Shown here piece after piece: positions 37,023-45,302 of a DNA stretch of 64,000 nucleotides. Position numbers and translations under genes: made by a program. The stretch spans positions 16,473-80,472 of the forward strand of contig JAHDGJ010000017.1 in the NCBI GenBank assembly GCA_020627705.1. The letters are read 5' to 3'. The DNA is from Saprospiraceae bacterium (GTDB lineage Bacteria > Bacteroidota > Bacteroidia > Chitinophagales > Saprospiraceae). Position 1 is the stretch's first letter. Each line of letters opens with the position of its first letter. The notes beneath the pieces were generated by a model. That model saw nothing but the letters and a program-made list of their open reading frames with translations, had not been told where the DNA came from and did no database searches.

Positions 37023-37484
37023 ATGAAGCACAACCAAAAACAGTTTTTCCTTCCCCAAGAAGGAAAGTCCCTAAGTGAGTATTGCATACTCTTCTCTTTT
37101 GCTTTTCTTGGTATTATAGGTTCAACGTATATGTTGAAAAACTGTCAACAATCCAGTACGCATCGTATAATAAGTTCTCAATCACATACTTTATTAGCCG
37201 ATCAATCTTTGGTTGATAAATCAAAAAATAAAGTACTCGAGATCTCCGGTGATTTTACTCAAAACTCACCTATCGGATTTGCTGTGAGCGATGAAAAGGT
37301 GAACCAACAATTTCTTATTGATTTTGGAAATGGCGAAAAGAAACTAATGTCAGATCCCAAAATATTCTATTCTTACAATACCCCTGGGAATTATAAAATT
37401 CAGTTGGTTGCCCTTCAAAAAGATCAAATGAAGCTTGTTGAAAGCAGAAATGTCTTGATTTCTCAGAAAAACATGTACAATTAA
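37023..37484 (+). CDS. Membrane-anchored protein with PKD-like domain
   Basis: The 153-residue protein has one membrane segment (YCILFSFAFLGIIGSTYML, about residues 20-38) and an exported part. Its second half resembles a PKD/Ig-like domain: FLIDFGNGEKK ... IFYSYNTPGNYKIQLVAL matches the usual W/F-x-F-G-D-G ... H-x-Y-x-x-P-G-x-Y pattern with substitutions. It is probably a small envelope adhesion or structural protein. It lies 53 bases ahead of the PspC gene. Confidence 0.5.
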   Translation: MKHNQKQFFLPQEGKSLSEYCILFSFAFLGIIGSTYMLKNCQQSSTHRIISSQSHTLLADQSLVDKSKNKVLEISGDFTQNSPIGFAVSDEKVNQQFLIDFGNGEKKLMSDPKIFYSYNTPGNYKIQLVALQKDQMKLVESRNVLISQKNMYN

Positions 37485-37537
37485 ACCATTTTCCTTCTCG
37501 TTCGTTTGTTTGAAAGTGATTAACTTCCTTTTAAGCA

Positions 37538-37744
37538 ATGAAAGATATCTTAGAAAAAATTGGATTTGGTGTTTGCCGCTATTGGGCAGGCTTCTTAAAT
37601 ATCAGTTCGTCACGAGTTAGATTATATTTTATCTATCTGTCTTTTATTACCATGGGATCCCCCTTATTTGTCTACCTTATTACAGCCTTTTGGATCAACA
37701 TAAAGAAGTATATAAGAGGCAGCTGGAACGTTCTGCGGGCCTAA
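37538..37744 (+). CDS. PspC-domain membrane protein
   Basis: A 68-residue protein matching the PspC domain: GVCRYWAGFLNISSSRVRLYFIYLSFITMGSPLFVYLITAFWINIKKY. PspC proteins are small inner-membrane proteins linked to envelope stress sensing. The standalone short form is common in Bacteroidota. No PspA or PspB gene is nearby. It converges on the DUF4159 gene with a 4-base gap. Confidence 0.8.
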   Translation: MKDILEKIGFGVCRYWAGFLNISSSRVRLYFIYLSFITMGSPLFVYLITAFWINIKKYIRGSWNVLRA

Positions 37745-37748
37745 TTTC

Positions 37749-38399
37749 TTATTCTACACTAAAGGCATATTCAATAAGATTGGCCCCCATTTTCAAGGCT
37801 TTCAATCTTACTTCTTGTGGGTCTTTATGCACCTCCTGATCTTCCCAACCATCACCCAAATCGGATTCATAACTATAAAAGCAAACCACTCTGCCTTCAT
37901 GTATGATGCCATACCCTTGTGCAGGTTTATCGTCATGTTTATGAATCTTCGGAAGACCGGTTTTAAAAGAAAATTTTTGATGATAGATTGGATGATCAAA
38001 GGGTAATTCGACAAATTCTTTATCAGGGAATACTTCTTTTATTGCCACTTGTACAAAAGGATCCATCCCATAGTTGTCATCAATATGCAAAAACCCTCCA
38101 GAAAATAAATAGTTGCGTAAATTCTCTGCTTCGGCACTTGTAAACTTTACATTTCCATGCCCAGTCATATGTACAAAAGGAAAATTAAACAACTCCTGAC
38201 TCCCCACTTCAACCGTTGCATGTTGAGCCGTAAAATTGGTTCCAATATATTCATTGCAGAAATAAGCTAGGTTCTTCAACGCCGTAGGGTTTGCATACCA
38301 ATCTCCCCCACCCTTGTATTTTAAAAGCGCCAATTGAAGCTCCCCTTTAGAACCAAAAGATGAGCAGACGAAAAAAGCCAAGAACAAAAAAATACGCAT
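37749..38399 (-). CDS. DUF4159 exported protein
   Basis: The start at ATG 38399 gives signal peptide MRIFLFLAFFVCSSFGSKG. The mature protein is a DUF4159 domain: LALLKYKGGGDWYANPTALKNLAYF, FVHMTGHGNVKFTSAEAENLRNYL, GGFLHIDDNYGMD and HPIYHQKFSF. This domain has a glutamine-amidotransferase-like fold and often occurs with VWA/MoxR gluconeogenic operons, but it is single here. Its role is unknown; it is probably periplasmic. Confidence 0.8.
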   Translation of the reverse strand: MRIFLFLAFFVCSSFGSKGELQLALLKYKGGGDWYANPTALKNLAYFCNEYIGTNFTAQHATVEVGSQELFNFPFVHMTGHGNVKFTSAEAENLRNYLFSGGFLHIDDNYGMDPFVQVAIKEVFPDKEFVELPFDHPIYHQKFSFKTGLPKIHKHDDKPAQGYGIIHEGRVVCFYSYESDLGDGWEDQEVHKDPQEVRLKALKMGANLIEYAFSVE

Positions 38400-38422
38400 G
38401 AATTGAGAGTTATATTGAATCA

Positions 38423-38430
38423 CAAAAATA
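38423..38430 (-). promoter_or_regulatory. -7 promoter element of the DUF4159 gene
   Basis: The minus strand reads TATTTTTG, matching TAnnTTTG, 23 bases upstream of the ATG at 38399. Confidence 0.5.
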
Positions 38431-38432
38431 TT

Positions 38433-39590
38433 CTAATTCTTAGTTTCCGCTTTGAAGATCTTAACGATTTTAAAGCCATACCCTTTAAGAATATATTGTT
38501 TAAGTACACCGTTAATCCCAAAATGAAGGATACTTTCCAAATTGTCGGTGTCCAAATTTTTCGCTTTGAGGGTAAAGTGATTTTCACCAGGCTTACCATA
38601 AGTCGAAATCTTCAGCGGCATCTTATGTGTCCACTCGACTTCGCCTTTTAAGTTTTCAATTTTTTCTAGCACTCCTGCATCCCCAATATAACTAAAACCA
38701 ATTTTCTTCTCTGTGCCCCAACTCGAACTACTATTTTTGAAGTTTGGGTCTTCTATTTCTTTTCTATGTAGAAAAACTACTTTGTCTTCATTCATGGCCA
38801 AACTATCAGATAATATTTTTCTTAAAGATTTATCTGGACCAAAGGACAATGCAATTTTATCTGTAACCGGATTTTCGATCAACCACTCTTCAGGTCTTTT
38901 CAAAACCAAGTCATACGAATTGACCTCATGCACATCAAAGTCTATTTTATTCTTTGAAACATTGGAGATTTTGCCTACATACTTTAAGTTATTATTCGGA
39001 TGAGAAAATTCAAAATAACTGCTCCTCGAAAGTTGATTAAGATTATCCAATCGAATAACTAAATCCATGGTATCCCTATGCGCCTTTTCGGCTCTTTGCA
39101 AAGCAGTTGTACACACGGGATGAATACTTTCAATGCGCCTTTTTTCGCTTTTTTGATTGACTAGAGCCACGTTTGTTGGACAATTTTTGTCTCCATCAGA
39201 AAGAAACACAACATACAGTTGTGCCCCAAGCGGGCTTCCTGAGTACTTTTGATCTTCCGGTACTTTGATGGAATCAATTTGAAGTTTGTTAAGGTCAAAT
39301 TTTTTGCGTACATGAAACTGAGAAAAAGAGCCGGCTACATCTTTTTCGTATTGCTGCCAAAATTTGGAAGTCAATGGATTCGCCATTCCTCGTTCCTCAT
39401 ATATTTTTGAGAATTCACTTTGCTCCTCCGAGTTGAGCATGGCAAGAGATAAAAATTGCTCGTAATCTTTGGCTTTGATTAATTCAAACAGCTCAAAGAT
39501 GTATTCATCCGTTGTTTGGCTCGCAGGACTTTGACATCCTGAAATCAAAAAGGCTGATAAAATCAAAAACTTAAATGTATTCAAGTACAT
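38433..39590 (-). CDS. Lipoprotein of unknown function
   Basis: A 385-residue protein with lipoprotein signal FLILSAFLISGC. The N-terminal 100 residues look like a small helical DUF3887/SnoaL-like unit (EYIFELFELIKAKDYEQFLSLA). The rest is beta-rich with no recognised motif. One segment (KIGFSYIGDAGVLEKIENLKGEVEW) may form a repeated beta hairpin. It lies in the same orientation as the VOC, SDR and RsmE genes upstream. I cannot assign a function. Confidence 0.55.
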   Translation of the reverse strand: MYLNTFKFLILSAFLISGCQSPASQTTDEYIFELFELIKAKDYEQFLSLAMLNSEEQSEFSKIYEERGMANPLTSKFWQQYEKDVAGSFSQFHVRKKFDLNKLQIDSIKVPEDQKYSGSPLGAQLYVVFLSDGDKNCPTNVALVNQKSEKRRIESIHPVCTTALQRAEKAHRDTMDLVIRLDNLNQLSRSSYFEFSHPNNNLKYVGKISNVSKNKIDFDVHEVNSYDLVLKRPEEWLIENPVTDKIALSFGPDKSLRKILSDSLAMNEDKVVFLHRKEIEDPNFKNSSSSWGTEKKIGFSYIGDAGVLEKIENLKGEVEWTHKMPLKISTYGKPGENHFTLKAKNLDTDNLESILHFGINGVLKQYILKGYGFKIVKIFKAETKN

Positions 39591-39598
39591 AAATTCCT

Positions 39599-39970
39599 TT
39601 ACACATGTTGATCAATTAAAATCACATTTCCATCTGGATCCATAAGCATACAACTTCCAGGACCAGTACTATTTTCGTCTGCCTCATTCATCAAAGCAAT
39701 ATGTTTCTCCTTCAGGGATTTTTGGATCTGCCTTACATCATCAAAAGCTTCGAGCTTTTGGGCACTTTGATCCCAACCAGGATTAAAGGTCATGATGTTT
39801 CCCTCAAACATGCCTTGAAACAATCCGATCAATGAATCACCGCTTTTCATGATCAAATAGTTTTTTTCTTTGTCCCCAGCAAACTGCGAAAAGCCCAAAT
39901 TCTCATAAAATGCTTTAGATTTTTCGAGATCCTTTACACTTAAGCTGATAGAAAATGCACCAAGTTTCAT
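39599..39970 (-). CDS. VOC family (glyoxalase-like) protein
   Basis: The 123-residue protein shows the paired beta-alpha-beta-beta-beta modules of the vicinal oxygen chelate superfamily: FSISLSVKDLEKSKAFYENLGF and, in the second half, CMLMDPDGNVILIDQHV. A metal-binding acidic residue in the final strand appears replaced (VILIDQ). The family covers glyoxalases, dioxygenases and resistance proteins; the substrate is unknown. Confidence 0.8.
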   Translation of the reverse strand: MKLGAFSISLSVKDLEKSKAFYENLGFSQFAGDKEKNYLIMKSGDSLIGLFQGMFEGNIMTFNPGWDQSAQKLEAFDDVRQIQKSLKEKHIALMNEADENSTGPGSCMLMDPDGNVILIDQHV

Positions 39971-40045
39971 ACTTATTTTTTTTGTGATCAGTTTAAAATT
40001 AGTTCCTAAGCCCCGATAAATTGCATGGGTTCAAACTTAATTTGA

Positions 40046-40816
40046 TTACATGTTATATACGCCACCATTAATATCTAACGTAGCACCGGTAATAAAGCCG
40101 TCATATTCGGATGCCAAATAAATTACTGCACGAGCAACATCGTTGGAATTTCCAGCCCTTTGAATAGGAATGCCTTGGATGGTTTTGGCCGCTGATTCTT
40201 TAGTTGTATGGGTATTGTGAAATGCGGTACCCAAAATTAATCCAGGGGCCACTGCATTTACTCTTGTACCCTGCGCTCCAAATTCTGTTGCCAGTGCACG
40301 GGTAAAAGTGAGTATTGCCCCTTTACTTGTGGCATAGGCCAACGAACCAGGATGTCCGCCCTTCCTTCCTGCAAGTGAAGCTAAATTCACAATGCTGCTG
40401 TGTTCATTTTTTGCCAAGTATGGCCCAGCAGCTTTAGTAACAAACATCATGGATGTTAAATTGATGTCCATGACTTTGTACCAAAAATCTGACTCGATTT
40501 CATTGAGAAGATTTCGTGCCACGAGAGCTCCTGCATTATTTATCAATATATCCATGCCACCTAAGGCAGAATTGGATTCCTTCACAACGCGCACAGCATC
40601 CCTTTCCTTGGTTAAATCTCCTTGGACCGCTGCTGCATTTAAACCCTTCGATTTTGCCAATTCTACCAATTGCGCCGCACGATCAGAACTGGAATAATAA
40701 TGAATAGTTACATGAGCACCATATTCAATAAAATGCTCGGTAATCGCCTCTCCAATTCCTTGAGCTCCAGCGGTTATGAGCACCCTTTTACCTTTTAATT
40801 TATTGTCTTGAATCAT
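40046..40816 (-). CDS. Short-chain dehydrogenase/reductase
   Basis: A 256-residue classical SDR. The cofactor loop is ITAGAQGIGEAI (residues 12-23), NNAG is present in ILINNAGALVARN, and the catalytic Ser, Tyr and Lys are in NLASLAGRKG and LAYATSKGAIL. The C-terminal YDGFITGATLDINGGVYNM is typical of 3-oxoacyl-ACP-reductase-like or sugar dehydrogenases. It ends close to the VOC gene and begins 10 bases after rsmE. The substrate is unknown. Confidence 0.85.
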   Translation of the reverse strand: MIQDNKLKGKRVLITAGAQGIGEAITEHFIEYGAHVTIHYYSSSDRAAQLVELAKSKGLNAAAVQGDLTKERDAVRVVKESNSALGGMDILINNAGALVARNLLNEIESDFWYKVMDINLTSMMFVTKAAGPYLAKNEHSSIVNLASLAGRKGGHPGSLAYATSKGAILTFTRALATEFGAQGTRVNAVAPGLILGTAFHNTHTTKESAAKTIQGIPIQRAGNSNDVARAVIYLASEYDGFITGATLDINGGVYNM

Positions 40817-40826
40817 TTCTATTGAT

Positions 40827-41525
40827 TTACATCTTGTTAATGGTATGAATGATTTGTAAGGCAGTCAAGCCAGCTGTTTCTGTCCTCAATCGAAAATCAC
40901 CCAAAGAGACCGTTGTAAAGTCATCTTGTTGAAGTTGCAAAATTTCCTCTTTTGTAAATCCCCCTTCAGGACCTATCAATAACATTACATCTTCATTTTT
41001 TTTGTAGGTGCTCCCTAAATACTCCGTATTGTTTTGGACATACCCGACAAACCTAGATCGAATCCCTTGATCCCATTCTATTTGGGCAAGTGGCTGAAGC
41101 TCAACGATTTCGGGCAACCAACTTCTTAAAGATTGTTTCATTGCAGAAACCATAATTTTTTTGCAGCGATCAATTTTGAGATGTTGTCTTTCAGAGTTTT
41201 GCGAAACAAAAGGTACGATACCATAAATACCCAACTCTACTGCCTTTTCTAAAAACCATTCGAAACGGCTCATGTTTTTGGTTGGGCCGATACCGATAAT
41301 TACTTTGGGGCCTGTCCTTTTCGTTTCTTCAATTTGACTGATTTCAAAAACGGATTCGTTTCTCTTAATTTCAGTCAAGATTGCTCTGGCCCTCTTTCCT
41401 TGTCCATCTGTGACATAAATAACATCACCTATATTTTTGCGCAAAGACTTTACGCAATGTCGATGTTGCTCGTCACGAAGGACCAAAAAATCTGTATCAA
41501 GCTTCTGAGTATAAAATAAATCCAT
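40827..41525 (-). CDS. rsmE: 16S rRNA m3U1498 methyltransferase RsmE
   Basis: The 232-residue protein follows RsmE: an N-terminal PUA-like part (DEQHRHCVKSLRKNIGDVIYVTDGQG), GIGPTKNMSRFEWFLEKAVELGI, and the SPOUT knot with LLIGPEGGFTKEEI and LGDFRLRTETAGLTALQII. It methylates N3 of uridine 1498 in 16S rRNA. It is probably the first gene of a minus-strand run with the SDR gene downstream. Confidence 0.92.
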   Translation of the reverse strand: MDLFYTQKLDTDFLVLRDEQHRHCVKSLRKNIGDVIYVTDGQGKRARAILTEIKRNESVFEISQIEETKRTGPKVIIGIGPTKNMSRFEWFLEKAVELGIYGIVPFVSQNSERQHLKIDRCKKIMVSAMKQSLRSWLPEIVELQPLAQIEWDQGIRSRFVGYVQNNTEYLGSTYKKNEDVMLLIGPEGGFTKEEILQLQQDDFTTVSLGDFRLRTETAGLTALQIIHTINKM

Positions 41526-41568
41526 CAGAGTAAAAGTATAAACAATTCTGCATGTCCCTAGGGTATAT

Positions 41569-41576
41569 TACCTTTG
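41569..41576 (+). promoter_or_regulatory. -7 promoter element of the rseP gene
   Basis: TACCTTTG matches TAnnTTTG and lies 61 bases before ATG 41638. Confidence 0.6.
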
Positions 41577-41637
41577 CAGCTTTTGAAACAAAAGATCTAG
41601 GTCTAGCGTTAGATAAATCCTAGAGTTAAACATATAA

Positions 41638-42963
41638 ATGGCAACCTTATCCCTAATCCTTCAGGTAATTTTGTGTCTTAGTATTTTGGTTACACTTCAC
41701 GAGTGTGGACATTTCTTTCCTGCGCGTTGGTTTAAAACCAAAGTGGACAAATTCTATTTATTTTTTGATCCGTGGTTTTCTCTGTGGAGTACTAAAAAAG
41801 GAGACACCGAATACGGAATTGGATGGCTTCCTTTAGGTGGTTATGTAAAAATAGCTGGAATGATCGATGAGAGCATGGATAAGGAGCAAATGGAAGGACC
41901 AGTGCAGCCTTGGGAGTTTCGAGCCAAACCTGCGTGGCAACGATTGATCATCATGCTTGGTGGTGTAACGGTAAATTTTATCCTCGGCTTTTTTATCCTA
42001 GCCATGATATTTTGGTATTACGGGACTCAGTATATTCCTGCGGAAAAAATAACCGCCGGTATATACGTTGACAGTTTGGGGCAAGAATTGGGGCTTCAAG
42101 ACGGAGATAGAATTCTTAAAATAGGTGATGCTGACTTTAACAAATTCAGCTCTGGAGCACTTATCAAAGAAATAGTAATTAATGAGGCCAATTCGATCGA
42201 GTTAATTAGAGACAACAAAAAGATCAATATCCCTATTGACGAAAAATACACCGGGATTTTAGCAGGACAAAAAGCGAAAGATTTTAAAATATTTGACGCT
42301 CGCGTTCCGGCCACTGTTAAAAAACTTGAAGAGAATTCGTCGGCTCAAAAATTTGGACTTCAACAAGGCGATCAAATCATCGGTTTAAATGATGCACCAA
42401 TCCAATACCTACACGAATTTGAACCTGCCTTTAAGGAATACCGAGGCAAACAAACGTCTTTAACCGTGTTGAGAAATGGTAGAGATACCACAAGGATATC
42501 AAACAAGCTTGACGCAAATGATGAGTACGTTACAGGTGTCTATTGGGACATTCCTTTCGAAACAGAAGAATATGGCTTTTTTGAATCGTTTCCCATGGGA
42601 TATAACTCTGGGATTTCTTTCTTAAAAGATCAGGTCAAAGCCTTCAAACTGATGGGACAAGGCAAGATAAAGGCAAAAGAATCTTTGGGCTCTGTCATCT
42701 CTATAGGTCGAATGTTTGATCCATCATGGAATTGGAGAACATTTTGGCGTATGACGGCAATCCTTTCTTTGATTCTTGCCGTGATGAATTTATTGCCCAT
42801 TCCAGCGTTAGATGGAGGACACGCCCTATTCCTATTGTTTGAATGGATAACAGGAATTAAGCCAAGTGATAAATTTATGGAATACGCCACCACCGTCGGG
42901 TTTTTCATCCTTATTGCTTTGATGATCTATGTATTAGGTCTCGACATTATGCGATTGTTTTAA
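41638..42963 (+). CDS. rseP: Site-2 intramembrane zinc protease, RseP family
   Basis: The 441-residue protein carries HECGH at residues 21-25 in the first membrane helix (usually HELGH) and the third metal ligand in NLLPIPALDGGHALF near the C-terminus. Two PDZ domains lie between (about 140-200 and 225-290). RseP cleaves anti-sigma factors and remnant signal peptides in the inner membrane. The Leu-to-Cys change leaves the metal ligands intact. Its stop overlaps the next ATG by one base. Confidence 0.92.
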   Translation: MATLSLILQVILCLSILVTLHECGHFFPARWFKTKVDKFYLFFDPWFSLWSTKKGDTEYGIGWLPLGGYVKIAGMIDESMDKEQMEGPVQPWEFRAKPAWQRLIIMLGGVTVNFILGFFILAMIFWYYGTQYIPAEKITAGIYVDSLGQELGLQDGDRILKIGDADFNKFSSGALIKEIVINEANSIELIRDNKKINIPIDEKYTGILAGQKAKDFKIFDARVPATVKKLEENSSAQKFGLQQGDQIIGLNDAPIQYLHEFEPAFKEYRGKQTSLTVLRNGRDTTRISNKLDANDEYVTGVYWDIPFETEEYGFFESFPMGYNSGISFLKDQVKAFKLMGQGKIKAKESLGSVISIGRMFDPSWNWRTFWRMTAILSLILAVMNLLPIPALDGGHALFLLFEWITGIKPSDKFMEYATTVGFFILIALMIYVLGLDIMRLF

Positions 42964-43472
42964 TGAATTATTTTAAGTTTTTTGAGATTCCCGAAGGACT
43001 CAAAATGGATCCTTCGGAGCTTCGAAGCAAATTTTTAGCGAATGCCAAGAAGTTTCATCCTGATCATCAAGACCAATCCGATGCCCAAGCCTTGGAAGCT
43101 GCACTAAAAAATTCAGCGACTAACAATGAAGCTTTCAGCATTTTATCTAACCAAGAATTACGTACCAAGCATCTTCTTGAAATACATGGGTATTTAACCA
43201 AAGAAAATGAAGGTGCGCTTCCACAAGAATTTCTTTTTGAAATGATGGAACTCAATGAGGAAATAATGGAAGCAAAAATGGACGCAAGCTTGACCGAAGG
43301 GCTAGATAAAAAAATCCAATCCTTTGAACATTCCTTAGATCAACAGTACCAAAAATTTGAGCAATTACATGTTGTGGACATAAATTTGGATGATCTTGTA
43401 ACTTTTTACCTCAAATCAAAGTATTTAAAGAGGTTGAAGGAAAACTTAAATTCTGAATCTCCCGAGATTTAA
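42963..43472 (+). CDS. hscB: HscB-like J-domain co-chaperone
   Basis: The 169-residue protein begins with a J-domain whose HPD motif is in KKFHPDHQDQ, followed by NNEAFSILSNQELRTKHLLEIHG and a C-terminal helical bundle (PQEFLFEMMELNEEIMEAK). This is the HscB/Jac1 layout that delivers the Fe-S scaffold IscU to HscA. It overlaps the rseP stop by one base. No other isc/suf gene is in the window. Confidence 0.85.
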   Translation: MNYFKFFEIPEGLKMDPSELRSKFLANAKKFHPDHQDQSDAQALEAALKNSATNNEAFSILSNQELRTKHLLEIHGYLTKENEGALPQEFLFEMMELNEEIMEAKMDASLTEGLDKKIQSFEHSLDQQYQKFEQLHVVDINLDDLVTFYLKSKYLKRLKENLNSESPEI

Positions 43473-43579
43473 GTGTGCTGATCTTCACAACAAATGTTAC
43501 ACTTTCTATAATTTTCACGCTGGAAATTCGAGTTTTCGCTTCTTTTCGTTACTTTTCAAATCAGAACAAACAATTACCT

Positions 43580-44788
43580 ATGAGAAAGATTTTATTAGCT
43601 ACTCTATTGGTTTCTTTCGTATGCTGTGCTTTCGGGCAAAAAACAAAAATCAGAAAGAAAAGATACGCCATAGAATATGCTTCTTTACCAAAACACAAAG
43701 TTGAGCCAGGAACGTACAAATTAAGCGTTTCAGGTATGGGCAGCTATGCCATATCAGAAGATGATATTAATCTAAGAGGATGGACACAAACTGAAGATGA
43801 AGATGCTGATGTCAAAGTAAAAGTGAAAGTCAATGGATTTAGAGCCGGAAAGGGTCAGAAAAAATCTAAAACCACCGAAACTAAAAAAGACGGCAAGACC
43901 ACAAAGACAACCAACTATTGGTACATCGCAGAAAGCAAAGGAAACGCATCCATGAGAATTTGGGGCCCGACCAATGAATATAAGCCGCCTGCAAAAAAGA
44001 AGAAAAACAAGAAGAAAAAGGCCAAAAAGAAGCCAGCCAAAGAAGAGACAAATGCTTTCTTATCTGATGTAGAAATCAGCGAAGAAGAGAACACTGATGC
44101 AGACAGCGACGAGCCAGCTGGAAGATACAATCTTGGTCGTACATATACCTACAAAACATCCACTTACAGCAGCAGCGGAAAAGCATATGAGCAATACAAA
44201 AATGAAGCTCCGGCCTTTGCTGATGACAGCCGTGAAAGTTTTTACAACAACATGGGACATAACATCAATACCCAGTTGAATGATTTTTACGGATACAACA
44301 GAAAGAGAGATTGGGTGGTGTTCAAAAGATTAAAGTCTAAAAAACACCCCGAGTACAAAAAATTCAACGATGCCACGGATGCCATAAAGGTGATCATGGG
44401 TAAGAAAAAGTTTAACAAATCCAACGATGAAATAATCGCTGCGGTGGGCCCAATTTTAGACTATTTCAATAGCGTAGCAGATAAGTACAGCAAAGACGAC
44501 AAACATCAAAAAAGATTTAAATCTGCTGCAATGTTTAACTCTGCGCAAATTTACTATTACTTAGATATGACTGAGGAAGTGAAAGACATCGCCAACAAAT
44601 ATATTCGTTGGGGTCATGACAAAGGAATCGGAGAAGATTTTAAAGAGAAAGCAGAAAGATTAGAACATCTGCTTGCTTTCCATGGAGCACAGGGACGTTT
44701 TTATGTTACAGACGAAAATGCTGATGACGTATGGACAGAAGATATAGGAGATGAACCTTCTGATGAAGAAGACGAAGGAAACGAATAG
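43580..44788 (+). CDS. Lysine-rich exported protein of unknown function
   Basis: The start is placed at ATG 43580, which gives a signal peptide (MRKILLATLLVSFVCCAFGQ); the open frame to 43475 is unlikely. The mature protein starts with a beta region (VEPGTYKLSVSGMGSYAI), has a very lysine-rich stretch (AKKKKNKKKKAKKKPAK near residues 136-154), an acidic linker and a helical C-terminal half. I do not recognise a family. It is followed by a strong terminator. Confidence 0.55.
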   Translation: MRKILLATLLVSFVCCAFGQKTKIRKKRYAIEYASLPKHKVEPGTYKLSVSGMGSYAISEDDINLRGWTQTEDEDADVKVKVKVNGFRAGKGQKKSKTTETKKDGKTTKTTNYWYIAESKGNASMRIWGPTNEYKPPAKKKKNKKKKAKKKPAKEETNAFLSDVEISEEENTDADSDEPAGRYNLGRTYTYKTSTYSSSGKAYEQYKNEAPAFADDSRESFYNNMGHNINTQLNDFYGYNRKRDWVVFKRLKSKKHPEYKKFNDATDAIKVIMGKKKFNKSNDEIIAAVGPILDYFNSVADKYSKDDKHQKRFKSAAMFNSAQIYYYLDMTEEVKDIANKYIRWGHDKGIGEDFKEKAERLEHLLAFHGAQGRFYVTDENADDVWTEDIGDEPSDEEDEGNE

Positions 44789-44812
44789 AATAACGTACTA
44801 ATTTGAAAATAC

Positions 44813-44847
44813 AAGCCGCATTGATGATCTCAATGCGGCTTTTTTAT
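44813..44847 (+). terminator. Strong rho-independent terminator
   Basis: AAGCCGCATTGA (44813-44824) pairs perfectly with TCAATGCGGCTT (44830-44841) around a 5-base loop, followed by a T run. It closes the gene at 43580-44788. Confidence 0.88.
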
Positions 44848-44858
44848 GCCTCTGTTTT

Positions 44859-45236
44859 ATGTTTATCCATCAAAAAGACAAGAAAGAATTTTTTATCTCC
44901 GAAAACTGCTTTATCACTGAGTTACTCAACGACCCCAACCTTTCTGAAGAAATCTCTATTGCCAAAGCTAGGGTTAAACCAAACAATCAAACAGAACCTC
45001 ACACCCTTCAAAGCCTTGAAATTTATTACATCTTGGGTGGTACCGGACGTGCGACTGTTGGAAACATGAGTAAAAATGTGGCAATAGGAGATTTGGTATA
45101 TATACCCAAAAACACGCTACAAAGTATTGAAAACACGGGCTCCGCGGACCTCATCTTTCTTTGTATTTGTCTGCCTCGATTTGTAAAAGAGAATTATCGT
45201 GGAAAGACAGAATTGAACTATTCCTCTATTAGTTAG
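44859..45236 (+). CDS. Cupin-domain protein
   Basis: A 125-residue single-domain cupin. Motif 1 region: KARVKPNNQTEPHTLQSLEIYYILGGTGRATVG; motif 2 region: GDLVYIPKNTLQSIENTGS. Of the usual metal-binding His/Glu set, PHTLQSLEIYYIL retains one His and one Glu. Related proteins include sugar isomerases and dioxygenases; the role is unknown. It starts 10 bases after the terminator hairpin, with no clear promoter seen. Confidence 0.75.
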   Translation: MFIHQKDKKEFFISENCFITELLNDPNLSEEISIAKARVKPNNQTEPHTLQSLEIYYILGGTGRATVGNMSKNVAIGDLVYIPKNTLQSIENTGSADLIFLCICLPRFVKENYRGKTELNYSSIS

Positions 45237-45302
45237 TTTTGTTCGTCGTTGATATTTAGTCAATGAAAACAAAAGCCCTATTTTTAAAGTTGATTAAGCT
45301 AT

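Noticed and set aside
43475..43579. Longer start for the lysine-rich exported protein
   Set aside because: ATG 43580 begins a clear signal peptide; the extension would bury it.
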